In this document: positions 7,822 through 17,558 of the stretch, piece after piece
Position numbering within the stretch: the stretch's first letter is position 1
Layout: each line of letters opens with the position of its first letter
Origin: Flavobacterium weaverense
GTDB lineage: Bacteria; Bacteroidota; Bacteroidia; Flavobacteriales; Flavobacteriaceae
Length of the DNA: 64,000 nt
NCBI RefSeq assembly: GCF_003688495.1
Contig: NZ_REFH01000007.1
Location: forward strand, 124,001 to 188,000
Reading direction: 5' to 3'
Position numbers and translations under genes: made by a program
Notes under the pieces: model-generated
Database searches by the model: none
Told to the model about the DNA's origin: nothing
Seen by the model: only the letters and a program-made list of their open reading frames with translations

Positions 7822-8472
7822 ATGAGTAAATTGTATTACTTAACTACTGATTTATTTTTCCCTCCCGTTTCTCAAGCGAATCGCGACGGGATTTTAGCCG
7901 TAGGCGGAGATCTCTCTGCTGAAAGATTATTACTCGCTTATAAAAGTGGTATTTTTCCTTGGTTTGAACAAGATGATCCCATACTTTGGTGGTCACCTAA
8001 TCCTAGAATGGTTTTATTTCTACAGGAGTTAGTTGTTTCTAAAAGCATGCGAAACATACTAAATCGGAATAGTTTTACCGTCACTTTCAATCAAAAGTTT
8101 AGAGACGTAATGTCGCATTGTCAAAAAGTGAAACGAGATGGTCAATCAGGAACGTGGATTACAAATGATATGATTGAAGCGTATTGTAAACTGAATGAAA
8201 GTGGAATCGCAAAGTCAATTGAAGTATGGCAAAATGATGAATTAGTTGGTGGATTATATGGAATTGATTTAGGCCATGTATTTTGCGGTGAAAGTATGTT
8301 TTCACTAGTTTCAAATGCCTCCAAGGTTGCTTTTATAGCTTTAGTAGAAAAATTAAAAACAGACAAATACAAATTGCTGGATTGCCAAGTATATAATCCT
8401 CATTTAGAAAGTTTAGGATGCCGCGAAATTAATCGCTCTGAGTTTATAAAAATTTTACATAATTCTCATTAG
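7822..8472 (+). CDS. aat: Leucyl/phenylalanyl-tRNA--protein transferase
   Basis: 216 residues, typical for Aat, which adds Leu or Phe from aminoacyl-tRNA to N-terminal Lys or Arg of proteins, creating an N-degron for ClpS-ClpAP. Family motifs are all present in order: GILAVGGDLSAERLLLAYKS, GIFPWF, LWWSPNPRMV, SGTWITNDMIEAY, VGGLYGIDLG and CGESMFS. ATG start is preceded by an AT-rich leader without a clear SD. The stop codon abuts the first base of a dispersed repeat. No clp gene is nearby. Confidence 0.96.
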   Translation: MSKLYYLTTDLFFPPVSQANRDGILAVGGDLSAERLLLAYKSGIFPWFEQDDPILWWSPNPRMVLFLQELVVSKSMRNILNRNSFTVTFNQKFRDVMSHCQKVKRDGQSGTWITNDMIEAYCKLNESGIAKSIEVWQNDELVGGLYGIDLGHVFCGESMFSLVSNASKVAFIALVEKLKTDKYKLLDCQVYNPHLESLGCREINRSEFIKILHNSH

Positions 8473-8618
8473 GGCCTATTCCAGCTGTTCGTTACAAGTC
8501 CTCCTTAAAAATACTTTTTTTCTAAAGTCATAAAAGGAGCTTCCTGCCGGTCGCTCTTTTCTGCCTAAAAAAAATAGCCTTTTTCAGTCCGGGCTTTCCA
8601 CTACCATCTGGGGCAAAA
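8472..8618 (+). repeat. Dispersed intergenic element, copy A
   Basis: It begins GGGCCTATTCCAGCTGTTCG at 8472-8491, contains AGCTTCCTGCCGGTCGCT at 8538-8555 (flanked by AAAAGGAGC and GCTCTTTT, which can pair), and ends with GGGCTTTCC...ACCATC...GGGGC at 8591-8614. A second, diverged copy lies inverted at 15389-15519. I recall similar elements from other Flavobacterium intergenic regions but cannot verify that here. It directly follows the aat stop and lies downstream of thiF, so it may act as a spacer or end of two convergent units. Confidence 0.6.
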
Positions 8619-8716
8619 GTATGTATAATTTGATTTTTAAACCTTAGGAGAGAAATGATAGGTTTTAAAAATGTGTTTAGTCGAAAGCAAAAATATCCTG
8701 GTTCGAACTCCTACGT

Positions 8717-9427
8717 TTAAAAATCAAGCTTTGTAAAACTCCAATCCAAGGTTTTGAATAGAATTAGTTCATTTTTTAAAGTTGGTAAACCAATGATCAA
8801 TTTCAAAGTTTCGTGCGCCATCATAAGTCCAATCATTCCAGGCAATGTGCCTAAAACTCCATTCAGACTGCAATTTGGTGCATCTTTAGAATTGGGTGGT
8901 TCTGGAAATAAGTCACGAAGATTTTTACTTCCTTTATGATTAAAAACGGCTAGCTGACCCTCAAAACCTAATATACTGCCATAAACTAATGCCTTTCCTA
9001 GCGCAACGCAAGTGTCATTGACGAGGTATCGAGTAGCAAAATTATCAGATCCATCTACCACCAAATCAAAATCATTTATAATTCCCGAAGCATTCTCAGT
9101 AGTTAACTTTTCCTCAAAAGATAAGACTTTTATTAAAGGATTTAGTTTTTCAAGTATGGCTTTCGCCGTTGGCGCTTTTAATAAACCAATTTGCGCTTCC
9201 GTATATAAAATCTGCCTGTGTAAGTTGTGAATTTCAATCTTATCAAAATCTATAATTCCAATAGTTCCCAAGCCAGCCGTTGCTAAATATTGTAGAATAG
9301 GACATCCCAATCCACCAGCACCAATTACCAGAACTTTTGCATTCTTCAGTTTTTCTTGCCCTTCATCACCTATTTCTGGCAACATGGTTTGTCTGTTGTA
9401 CCGTAAAAATTCTTGTATAATGCTCAT
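8717..9427 (-). CDS. thiF: Sulfur-carrier adenylyltransferase ThiF (MoeB/ThiF family)
   Basis: 236 residues of the E1-like superfamily. It adenylates the C-terminal Gly of ThiS so that sulfur can be loaded for thiazole synthesis. Visible are the Rossmann motif GAGGLG (36-41), IIDFDKIEIHNLHRQ (with the ATP-contacting Asn and Arg), DGSDNFATRY and the loop Cys APNCSLNGVLG (Cys186), equivalent to the Cys that can link to ThiS in E. coli. The CxxC pairs that bind structural zinc in E. coli ThiF/MoeB are missing: the region GSKNLRDLFPEPP replaces the usual CxxCxxP stretch, and the C-terminus has none. Last gene of the thi operon, 54 bases after thiH. It could also serve MoaD. Confidence 0.9.
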   Translation of the reverse strand: MSIIQEFLRYNRQTMLPEIGDEGQEKLKNAKVLVIGAGGLGCPILQYLATAGLGTIGIIDFDKIEIHNLHRQILYTEAQIGLLKAPTAKAILEKLNPLIKVLSFEEKLTTENASGIINDFDLVVDGSDNFATRYLVNDTCVALGKALVYGSILGFEGQLAVFNHKGSKNLRDLFPEPPNSKDAPNCSLNGVLGTLPGMIGLMMAHETLKLIIGLPTLKNELILFKTLDWSFTKLDF

Positions 9428-9434
9428 TTTGATT

Positions 9435-9531
9435 AAGTCTTAAAGTTTTTAAAGTCGAAAGTTATAAAGTCAATGAAATACTTAATTAAGAATCGAGCTG
9501 TCTTTAAGACTTTCGACCTGCGACTTTTGAC
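9435..9531. repeat. Imperfect inverted repeat built on AAAGTC units
   Basis: AAGTCTTAAAG (9435-9445) is the exact inverse complement of CTTTAAGACTT (9502-9512), and GTCGAAAGT (9454-9462) that of ACTTTCGAC (9509-9517). Further AAAGTC/GACTTT units lie around them. One arm lies in the thiH-thiF gap, the other inside the 3' end of thiH. Confidence 0.6.
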
Positions 9532-10639
9532 TAAAGGTTCTGTCCCAATCTTTCCAAATGGGTTCATATCCTTTTTGCGTAATTATCGCTGCGATTTCTG
9601 CTGCAGAGCGTTCATCGCTAATTTCGAACTGCTCTAAAGATTGCAGGTCTGCGGCATAACCACCGGGATTAGTTTTAGATCCCGCACTCATACTTGTAGT
9701 TCCAATAGCTATAATATTATTTCTAAATTTTTCATTCTCTCTAGTCGAAATGGAAATTTCTAAATCCTCGTTCCACAAGCGATACGCACAAATAAGTTGC
9801 GTCAAATCTTTATCATCCATTATAAAATTAGGTTCGATAAAACCTTCGGCTGGACGAAGTCGGGGGAATGAAACGGAGTATTTTGTCTGCCAATACGCTT
9901 TTTGTAAATAATCTAAATGCAAAGCGTTAAAAAAACTATCGGTGCGCCAGTCTTCTAAACCTAATAAAACGCCCAAACCTATCTTGTGAATTCCCGCTTT
10001 TCCAATACGGTCCGGAGTTTCCAATCTATAGTCAAAGCTTGATTTTTTACCTTTAGTATGATATTTCTTGTAAACTTCTTGATGATAGGTTTCCTGATAC
10101 ACTAATACCGAATACACGCCAGCTTGATGCAGACGTTTATATTCCTCTTGTGAAAGTGGTTGCACTTCGACTGAAATTATAGAAAAATCCTTTTTTATTT
10201 GATCAATTGCATTCAAAAAGTAATTGATATTTACAGTGTAATTCGCTTCACCAGTAACTAACAAAACGTGATCAAAGCCTGCCTTCTTTAAAACTGCTAT
10301 TTCAAGCTCTATTTCTAGAGCAGACAGAGTTTTTCGATTAATTTTATTATCCAGACTAAAACCGCAATAAGTACAGATATTTTGACATTCATTGCTTAAG
10401 TATAAAGGAGCATACATTTGGATTGTTTTTCCAAAACGTTGCTTGGTTAATTTATGACACTGCTGCGCCATTTGTTCTAAATAGGGTTGCGCAGCTGGAG
10501 AAATCAATGCTAAAAAATCAGCTAGATTTCTTTTGGTTTTGCTAAGTGATAGCTCTACTTGATCAGTAGTACTTGCATAAATCTTAGATTGGATATCGTC
10601 CCAATTGTACTTTTCAAAAACAGAATTGAATGTTTTCAT
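9482..10639 (-). CDS. thiH: 2-iminoacetate synthase ThiH (tyrosine lyase)
   Basis: 385 residues, a radical SAM enzyme that cleaves tyrosine to dehydroglycine (2-iminoacetate) and p-cresol, feeding ThiG. The [4Fe-4S] motif is Cys85-x3-Cys89-x2-Cys92 in SNECQNICTYCGFS. The BATS-domain part AEGFIEPNFIMDDKDLTQLI and the region SMSAGSKTNPGGYA are present. Its use rather than the oxygen-dependent glycine oxidase ThiO is notable next to an aerobic oxidase operon, though common in Bacteroidota. The last about 17 residues (from SQKSQVESLK) are encoded by one arm of a dispersed repeat. A 116-base gap with another repeat separates it from thiG. Confidence 0.95.
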   Translation of the reverse strand: MKTFNSVFEKYNWDDIQSKIYASTTDQVELSLSKTKRNLADFLALISPAAQPYLEQMAQQCHKLTKQRFGKTIQMYAPLYLSNECQNICTYCGFSLDNKINRKTLSALEIELEIAVLKKAGFDHVLLVTGEANYTVNINYFLNAIDQIKKDFSIISVEVQPLSQEEYKRLHQAGVYSVLVYQETYHQEVYKKYHTKGKKSSFDYRLETPDRIGKAGIHKIGLGVLLGLEDWRTDSFFNALHLDYLQKAYWQTKYSVSFPRLRPAEGFIEPNFIMDDKDLTQLICAYRLWNEDLEISISTRENEKFRNNIIAIGTTSMSAGSKTNPGGYAADLQSLEQFEISDERSAAEIAAIITQKGYEPIWKDWDRTFSQKSQVESLKDSSILN

Positions 10640-10719
10640 ATTTTATTTTTTGCATTGAAATTTTAACAGTAAAGGATATAAAGCTTTCGTTAAGTTCACA
10701 AGAGTTTGCATTTCTTTTT

Positions 10720-10757
10720 TGTCTCCTTCTCCTTTGTAGAGGGTTTGGGAGAGGACT
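10720..10757. repeat. Short intergenic palindrome (CTCCTTTG/AGAGGGTTTGGGAGAGG type)
   Basis: The gap between thiG and thiH contains a CTCCTTCTCC half followed by GAGGGTTTGGGAGAGG, two purine/pyrimidine-biased arms that can fold back. The sequence resembles a REP-like element I recall from many Flavobacterium genomes, seen only once in this window. It runs up to the thiG stop codon and may adjust mRNA stability between thiG and thiH. Confidence 0.45.
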
Positions 10758-11532
10758 ATTCATATAAAAAAGCAGTCAACGGACTCGAAGCGACAGCGTA
10801 ATTGTATTGCTTTCCTAATTTAGCTTCAAATGCTTTTCTACCTGCGATTACAGCTAATTTAAAAGCTTCTGCCATCATTGCTGGATTGTGTGCAACTGCA
10901 ATTGCAGTATTAACTAAAACGGCATCAGCACCTATTTCCATCGCTTTTGAGGCATCTGATGGAGCACCAATTCCTGCATCGACAATTACAGGAACATTGC
11001 TTTGTTCAATAATAATTTCTAAGAAGTCAATTGTCTTTAGTCCTTTATTAGTTCCTATAGGTGAACCTAATGGCATTACTGCCGCGGTTCCTACATCTTC
11101 CAGTCGCTTACATAAATTGGGATCAGCATGAATATAAGGCAAAACGATAAACCCTAATTTTGCTAATTCTTCAGTTGCTTTCAGAGTCTCAATTGCATCT
11201 GGCATTAAATACTTGGGATCTGGGTGAATTTCTAGTTTGAGCCAATTTGTTTCTAAAGCTTCTCTCGCTAATAACGCTGCAAAAACTGCTTCCTTAGCAT
11301 TTCTCGCTCCTGAAGTATTGGGTAATAAATTGATTCTTGGATGCTGTAAATGTGCTAAAATAGCATCGGTATCTGTTTCTAAGTCTATTCTTTTTAATGC
11401 AACCGTAACTAATTCGCTACCTGATGCCAATATCGCTTCTTTCATTATTGCATTCGAACCAAATTTTCCTGTTCCTAAGAATAAACGTGATTCAAAGCTT
11501 TTATCTCCAATATTAAATAATGACAGTCCCAT
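10756..11532 (-). CDS. thiG: Thiazole synthase ThiG
   Basis: 258 residues, full length. ThiG condenses 1-deoxyxylulose 5-phosphate, the ThiH product and sulfur from ThiS thiocarboxylate to form the thiazole phosphate carboxylate tautomer. Lys99 in [10 protein letters not shown] is the expected Schiff-base lysine. Other TIM-barrel signatures are [55 protein letters not shown] and [12 protein letters not shown]. It overlaps the thiE stop region by 20 bases, implying translational coupling. Confidence 0.97.
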   Translation of the reverse strand: MGLSLFNIGDKSFESRLFLGTGKFGSNAIMKEAILASGSELVTVALKRIDLETDTDAILAHLQHPRINLLPNTSGARNAKEAVFAALLAREALETNWLKLEIHPDPKYLMPDAIETLKATEELAKLGFIVLPYIHADPNLCKRLEDVGTAAVMPLGSPIGTNKGLKTIDFLEIIIEQSNVPVIVDAGIGAPSDASKAMEIGADAVLVNTAIAVAHNPAMMAEAFKLAVIAGRKAFEAKLGKQYNYAVASSPLTAFLYE

Positions 11533-12151
11533 ATAATTTTTCGTTTAGTTGTATAATAAGTTCGTCTTCTATACTGCTTTGTGTAATTAAGCTAGACGAT
11601 GCTACTCCATAAATTCCAGTTGCTAGTAGCATTTCTATATCATTCAAATTTATCCCCCCGATAGCATAAATAGGAATTGAAGTATTATAAGTTCTCAATT
11701 CCTTCATAATGGTCTGATATCCTTCCATCCCTATAATTCGACTTAAGTTTGCCTTAGTATTTGTAAATCGCAGCGGACCTAAACCAATATAATCACAGCC
11801 ATTTTTAGTTTGACTGATAACTTCTTCGAGAGTGTTTGCAGTACCACCAATAATTTTATCAGTACCTAAAATCTCCCTTGCTTTTGATATTGGCATATCG
11901 TTTAATCCTAAGTGAACGCCTTCAGCATCAATAATTTTTGCTAAGGATACATTATCATTTACTATAAAATTTGCATCATATTGATGACAAATCTTTTTTA
12001 CAGATTCGGCTAGAGCAAAAGTTTCTTCAAAAGTTCCATTTTTAAAACGCATTTGGATCCAGTCGCAACCTTGGTCGAGAGCGTGTTGTATGTTGAGCAG
12101 TTGTTCCTGAACAGTGTTACCTTGCGATATGTATTGTAATTTACTGAGCAT
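11513..12151 (-). CDS. thiE: Thiamine-phosphate synthase ThiE
   Basis: 212 residues, TIM barrel. ThiE joins HMP diphosphate and thiazole phosphate to thiamine phosphate. Family motifs are intact: the pyrophosphate and pyrimidine sites around [40 protein letters not shown] and IYAIGGIN. This makes it the catalytic copy, in contrast to the degenerate paralogue two genes upstream (12872-13501). It overlaps thiD by 11 bases and thiG by 20 bases. Confidence 0.95.
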   Translation of the reverse strand: MLSKLQYISQGNTVQEQLLNIQHALDQGCDWIQMRFKNGTFEETFALAESVKKICHQYDANFIVNDNVSLAKIIDAEGVHLGLNDMPISKAREILGTDKIIGGTANTLEEVISQTKNGCDYIGLGPLRFTNTKANLSRIIGMEGYQTIMKELRTYNTSIPIYAIGGINLNDIEMLLATGIYGVASSSLITQSSIEDELIIQLNEKLYGTVII

Positions 12152-12899
12152 AATGGTAGCCTAATTTTGATGTGTTTGATAATAGAAATTTTTCAGTGTA
12201 GTTTTTAGCATTCACACAAGCATCAAAAAGATTTTGTTTTAATGCTAAATTTGCTACTATTGCTGCTGAAAGTACACAGCCTGATCCATGTTTTGAATGT
12301 ATTTTATTTGTCTTTGGCGGCAGCTTAAAAGTCACTTCTTTTGTTGTTAAATAGTCTATTCCTATTTCGTTAGGATTGTGACCGCCTTTTAAAAGGATGG
12401 CACAATTTTTAGCTAGTCGTTCATTTATGCTTGTGTGTGGTTCATTGGGTTTTCCTAATTTTAAAATTTCGTCATAATTAGGAGTTATAATTTCTATTTT
12501 GTCTAATAAAGAAAGCAACTCAGTTTCATCCTCAATTTTTAAAAATTCAAATGTTGTAGTAGATTTTAAAACAGTGTCCCAGACAATTTTTAAATTGGGT
12601 GAAAGTTCCTTGAGTAGAAAAACTATTGCTTTTAAATATTCTAAAGATGGAACTATACCAATTTTGACTGCTTTAATTGCGTAACTATTGAACAGCATTT
12701 CGATTGATTGTAAAACAAAATATAAGTCGGTCCACTGAATGTCTTTAAAACTAGTAGCAGTCTGCATTGTGTTAGCAGTGCTAATAGCAAGTCCATACAC
12801 ATGATGTTGTTCGAATGTTTTTATATCAGCCAGTATTCCTGCACCTGCTGAAGGATCAAATCCTGCAATAGTTAATACGAATGGACGATTTGTTGGCAT
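12141..12899 (-). CDS. thiD: Hydroxymethylpyrimidine (phosphate) kinase ThiD
   Basis: 252 residues, ribokinase fold. ThiD phosphorylates HMP and HMP phosphate to the diphosphate used by ThiE. Seen are the substrate-binding start VLTIAGFDPSAGAGILADIKTF, the ATP-site region LLKGGH, and the anion-hole loop HSKHGSGCVLSAAI with its Cys. It lies between two ThiE-type genes, overlapping the upstream one by 28 bases and the downstream one by 11, so the three are almost surely translated from one message. Confidence 0.95.
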   Translation of the reverse strand: MPTNRPFVLTIAGFDPSAGAGILADIKTFEQHHVYGLAISTANTMQTATSFKDIQWTDLYFVLQSIEMLFNSYAIKAVKIGIVPSLEYLKAIVFLLKELSPNLKIVWDTVLKSTTTFEFLKIEDETELLSLLDKIEIITPNYDEILKLGKPNEPHTSINERLAKNCAILLKGGHNPNEIGIDYLTTKEVTFKLPPKTNKIHSKHGSGCVLSAAIVANLALKQNLFDACVNAKNYTEKFLLSNTSKLGYHYAQ

Positions 12900-13501
12900 G
12901 TTTTAAAATTTTCAAGTACATTAGTGTTGTTCCAAATAGCTCCCAAAAGCGCATAATCATCAAATCCTTGGTTTACTACTTTTGCTATAGTATCAAATTG
13001 AATTCCACCTAAAGCAATCAATTTAGTATCGAAATTTGTCCTTTTTTTTATCTCTTCAAGCAAATTTGATTTTGCGCTATAATCTTCTTTCGAAATTGAA
13101 GGGAATACTGGGCTTAAAAAAGCGTATTCAAAACTTGAATCTATAGTGTTAAATTCCTCAATTGAGTGCGTGGACGTTGATACCGTAAACCCATCAGTCT
13201 TAAAGTCACTAAAAGAATATTCAAAAGATTTTTTATATCGAGAATAGAATTTAGAAATGACGTTTCTATTTTTTTCTGTGAAATGAATTCGTTTGATGTC
13301 AAATTCAAACGCTAAATGAAGATGACTATGTAATACAAGTTTGCTTCTATGCTCAGGAGCTATAGTTGATAGAAAAATCTGCATTTCTCTTTCAGAAAAT
13401 GCTGGCTTTCTTACGTGCAATAATTCCATTCCTTCCTCAAAAAGTGTATGAATGGTTTCAACTTCATTTGGTAAACCTATCGGATTCGAGATAATAATCA
13501 T
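12872..13501 (-). CDS. ThiE/TenI-like protein, probable thiazole tautomerase
   Basis: 209 residues with the ThiE/TenI barrel pattern (LLHVRKPAFSEREM, LIALGGIQFD, FLSPVFPSISKEDY), but the residues that bind HMP diphosphate in true ThiE are not kept: LVLHSHLHLAFEF stands in for VNDxxxLA and RIHFTEKN for GVHLG. A genuine thiE is present downstream. In Bacillus subtilis the ThiE paralogue TenI is a thiazole tautomerase using a His; His112 in STSTHSIEEF is a candidate here. I infer tautomerase rather than synthase activity. It follows thiC by 17 bases and overlaps thiD by 28. Confidence 0.8.
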   Translation of the reverse strand: MIIISNPIGLPNEVETIHTLFEEGMELLHVRKPAFSEREMQIFLSTIAPEHRSKLVLHSHLHLAFEFDIKRIHFTEKNRNVISKFYSRYKKSFEYSFSDFKTDGFTVSTSTHSIEEFNTIDSSFEYAFLSPVFPSISKEDYSAKSNLLEEIKKRTNFDTKLIALGGIQFDTIAKVVNQGFDDYALLGAIWNNTNVLENFKTCQQIVHSY

Positions 13502-13518
13502 AAGATAAATTGTTTTTA

Positions 13519-15519
<2,001 letters not shown>

Positions 15520-15534
15520 GCTCGAGCAGCCAAA

Positions 15535-15741
15535 TTAGCCTCCTTGAGTAGCTGAAATTATTAAAATAGTATCGGAATCCGTGAGTAGATGTGAATTCCA
15601 ATTCGATTTTGGAATCACTGTATTATTAATTGCAACGGCAATACCGTTTTGTTTTTGTGGAATTTCAATATCGAGCATGTCTTGGATGTGAAGTACATCT
15701 GCTTGAAATTGTTTAATTTGATTGTTGATTTTTAGTTCCAT
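15535..15741 (-). CDS. thiS: Sulfur carrier protein ThiS
   Basis: 68 residues with a ubiquitin-like pattern ending in Gly-Gly (ISATQGG), the C-terminus that ThiF adenylates and that becomes a thiocarboxylate. First gene of the thi operon, just after the TPP riboswitch. Its start is fixed by AAAAGGA directly before the ATG at 15741-15739; this segment is complementary to the riboswitch switching strand, so thiS translation is the likely regulated step. Confidence 0.95.
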   Translation of the reverse strand: MELKINNQIKQFQADVLHIQDMLDIEIPQKQNGIAVAINNTVIPKSNWNSHLLTDSDTILIISATQGG

Positions 15742-15758
15742 TCCTTTTAAATTTAGTC

Positions 15759-15770
15759 CCGAAATTTCGG
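15759..15770 (-). promoter_or_regulatory. 12-base palindrome in the thiS expression platform
   Basis: CCGAAATTTCGG is a perfect palindrome placed between the riboswitch switching strand (15780-15792) and the thiS start. It would form a small hairpin inside the loop closed when the switching strand pairs with the start codon region, and so could favour that fold. Confidence 0.5.
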
Positions 15771-15779
15771 TATAATTAA

Positions 15780-15912
15780 ACTTTAGGAATGGCTACAAGT
15801 ACACACAGAAGTGCGTGATGAAGTCATCTTACTTTTCCCTACGCTAGTATGAACTAGATCAGGTTCAGAGGGTAAAATCTCAGCCTACAATTTTGTAGAC
15901 ACCCCTAAAGTG
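15780..15912 (-). ncRNA. TPP riboswitch (THI element) with expression platform
   Basis: On the minus strand the aptamer begins ACTTTAGGGGTG (15911-15900), then carries CTGAGA, ACCCTCTGAACCTGATCTAG and TAGCGTAGGGA, the conserved core of TPP riboswitches. P1 is formed by ACTTT (15911-15907) with AAAGT (15835-15831). Downstream, the 13-base strand 15792-15780 (CCATTCCTAAAGT) can pair by its first 8 bases with AGGAATGG around the thiS ATG (15745-15738), or by its last 8 bases with ACTTTAGG of P1 (15911-15904). These pairings exclude each other. No T-tract terminator is seen, so control is probably translational: TPP stabilises P1 and frees the strand to cover the start codon. Confidence 0.95.
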
Positions 15913-15917
15913 AGCGA

Positions 15918-15925
15918 CAAATGTA
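15918..15925 (-). promoter_or_regulatory. thi operon promoter, -7 element
   Basis: TACATTTG on the minus strand fits TAnnTTTG. A TTG lies 21 bases upstream (15947-15949). Transcription would start close to 15911, so the riboswitch aptamer begins almost at the mRNA 5' end. Confidence 0.7.
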
Positions 15926-16018
15926 ACAATTTATTTTAGTTAATTGCAAGTCAAGAGCAATATTTGGCATTTAGAGGTGAAGAGATTGAGAAATTTTGGA
16001 TGATTTTAATTTGGGTTA

Positions 16019-16579
16019 TTAATCCTTAATCCAGCAATTCTCTAAGTGATCATTGACTATTCCGGTGGCTTGTAAAAACGCATAAACTACTGTTGAACCA
16101 ACAAATTTAAATCCTCTTTTTTTTAAATCTTTGCTAATTTTATCGGAAAGTGGAGTAGTGGAAGGAACATCAATTAAGGATTTTGGTCGATTAATCACAG
16201 ATTTATTTGATGTAAAATACCAAATGTAATTCGAAAAGCTTCCAAATTCCTCCTGTACTTTGATAAAAGAATGTGCATTCGAAATTGCTGAACGAATCTT
16301 TAATTTATTTCTAATAATACCTGTGTCTTGTAATAACTCCTGAAACTTATCTTCGTTATAAATAGCTATTTTTTTGTAGTTAAAGTGGTCGAAAGCTAAT
16401 CTGAAATTTTCTCTTTTTTTTAAAATAGTGTGCCAGTTCAAGCCAGCTTGAAAAGTTTCAAGAATTATGAATTCAAAGAAAGTAGCATCATCGTGAACTG
16501 GTTTTCCCCATTCTTGATCGTGATATTTTCGATATAAATCATCTTTTTCGCACCAGGCGCAACGCACTTTGTCTTCCAT
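16019..16579 (-). CDS. tag: DNA-3-methyladenine glycosylase I
   Basis: 186 residues, matching Tag length. It removes 3-methyladenine from alkylated DNA. The N-terminus RCAWCEKDDLYRKYHDQEWG supplies zinc ligands equivalent to Cys4 and His17 of the E. coli enzyme (Cys7 and His20 here); the C-terminal VNDHLENC supplies the other His and Cys. QAGLNWHTILKKRENF is the family signature near the base pocket. It stands alone between the thi operon and tsf, with a promoter only about 17 bases from its ATG. Confidence 0.96.
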   Translation of the reverse strand: MEDKVRCAWCEKDDLYRKYHDQEWGKPVHDDATFFEFIILETFQAGLNWHTILKKRENFRLAFDHFNYKKIAIYNEDKFQELLQDTGIIRNKLKIRSAISNAHSFIKVQEEFGSFSNYIWYFTSNKSVINRPKSLIDVPSTTPLSDKISKDLKKRGFKFVGSTVVYAFLQATGIVNDHLENCWIKD

Positions 16580-16595
16580 TTCTTAGTCTATAATT

Positions 16596-16624
16596 CAAAT
16601 GTAAATGAAAAAACTCCATTTCAA
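16596..16624 (-). promoter_or_regulatory. tag promoter embedded in the tsf terminator
   Basis: On the minus strand TTG (16624-16622), an 18-base spacer and TACATTTG (16603-16596) form a well-spaced Bacteroidota promoter. The -33 triplet and most of the spacer are part of the terminator hairpin at 16608-16646. The start codon at 16579 would give a leader of only about 10 bases. Confidence 0.7.
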
Positions 16625-16646
16625 ATGAATTTGAAATGGAGTTTTT
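16608..16646. terminator. Bidirectional terminator after tsf
   Basis: AAAAACTCCATTTCAAAT and ATTTGAAATGGAGTTTTT form a near-perfect 18-base inverted repeat separated by GA. It ends the rpsB-tsf message on the minus strand. Confidence 0.92.
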
Positions 16647-16692
16647 ATATAAATATGAAATCAGATAGAATATATCTGAAAACAATTATGAT

Positions 16693-17517
16693 TTATCCTA
16701 GAGCAGCTCTTTTGAAACCAGTAACAGTAAGATTACTGTCAACAGATTTAACATAAGCAGCAACGTTCATAGAACTATCTTTAATATAATCTTGATTTAC
16801 TAAAGTGTTGTCTTTGTAAAAACGTTGAATTTTTCCTTTAGAAATGTTTTCCAACATTGCTTCTGGTTTTCCTTCTTGACGCAACAAATCTTTAGCAATT
16901 TCGATTTCTTTTTCGATAACAGCAGCATCAACTCCAGCTTCGTTCAAAGCGATTGGGTTCATAGCAGCAGCTTGCATAGCAACGTTTCTTGCAGCTTCTT
17001 CAGCACCTTCTACGTTAGCAGAAAGAGCAACTAAAGTAGCAATTTTGTTACCTGAGTGAATGTAAGATCCAACGAAAGCACCTTCTAATTTCTCAAAAGT
17101 TCTGATTTCTAATTTTTCTCCAATAACTCCTGTTTGCTCAATTAATTTTTCAGCAACAGTGATTCCGTTGAAATCAGATGCTAAAAATGCTTCAATTGTA
17201 TCGTAGTTCATTGCTTGATTAGCCATTTCAGTAGCCATCTTTACAAAGCTTTCGTTCATCCCTACGAAGTCAGTTTCACAGTTTAGTGTGATAACAACTC
17301 CAGCAGTTTTGTCAGCATTAACAACAGCAATTGCAGCACCTTCTGTAGATTCTCTATCAGAACGGTTAGCAGCTACTTTTTGTCCTTTTTTACGTAGGTT
17401 TTCGATTGCTAAATCAAAATCTCCGTCAGATTCAACTAAAGCTTTTTTGCAGTCCATCATTCCTGCGCCTGTAGCTGTTCTTAATTTATTTACGTCTGCA
17501 GCAGTAATTGTTGCCAT
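16693..17517 (-). CDS. tsf: Elongation factor Ts
   Basis: 274 residues. EF-Ts exchanges GDP for GTP on EF-Tu. The N-terminal UBA-like domain (TAADVNKLRTATGAGMMDCKKALVESDGDF) and the TDFV motif (CETDFVGMNE), which contacts EF-Tu, are intact, followed by the core domain and the C-terminal region. It is second in the rpsB-tsf pair. The 140-base gap to rpsB holds an inverted repeat. Confidence 0.98.
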   Translation of the reverse strand: MATITAADVNKLRTATGAGMMDCKKALVESDGDFDLAIENLRKKGQKVAANRSDRESTEGAAIAVVNADKTAGVVITLNCETDFVGMNESFVKMATEMANQAMNYDTIEAFLASDFNGITVAEKLIEQTGVIGEKLEIRTFEKLEGAFVGSYIHSGNKIATLVALSANVEGAEEAARNVAMQAAAMNPIALNEAGVDAAVIEKEIEIAKDLLRQEGKPEAMLENISKGKIQRFYKDNTLVNQDYIKDSSMNVAAYVKSVDSNLTVTGFKRAALG

Positions 17518-17558
17518 GTTTTTTATATTTTAAATTAAAAAATAGTTTTAATAAAAAA

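Noticed and set aside
8634..8671. AAACCT/AGGTTT stem as a thiF terminator
   Set aside because: Only six pairs without GC core and no T tract in the transcribed direction.
8690..8725. tRNA-like sequence GGTTCGAACTCC near the thiF end
   Set aside because: The flanking bases do not pair as a T stem and no acceptor, D or anticodon arms can be found.
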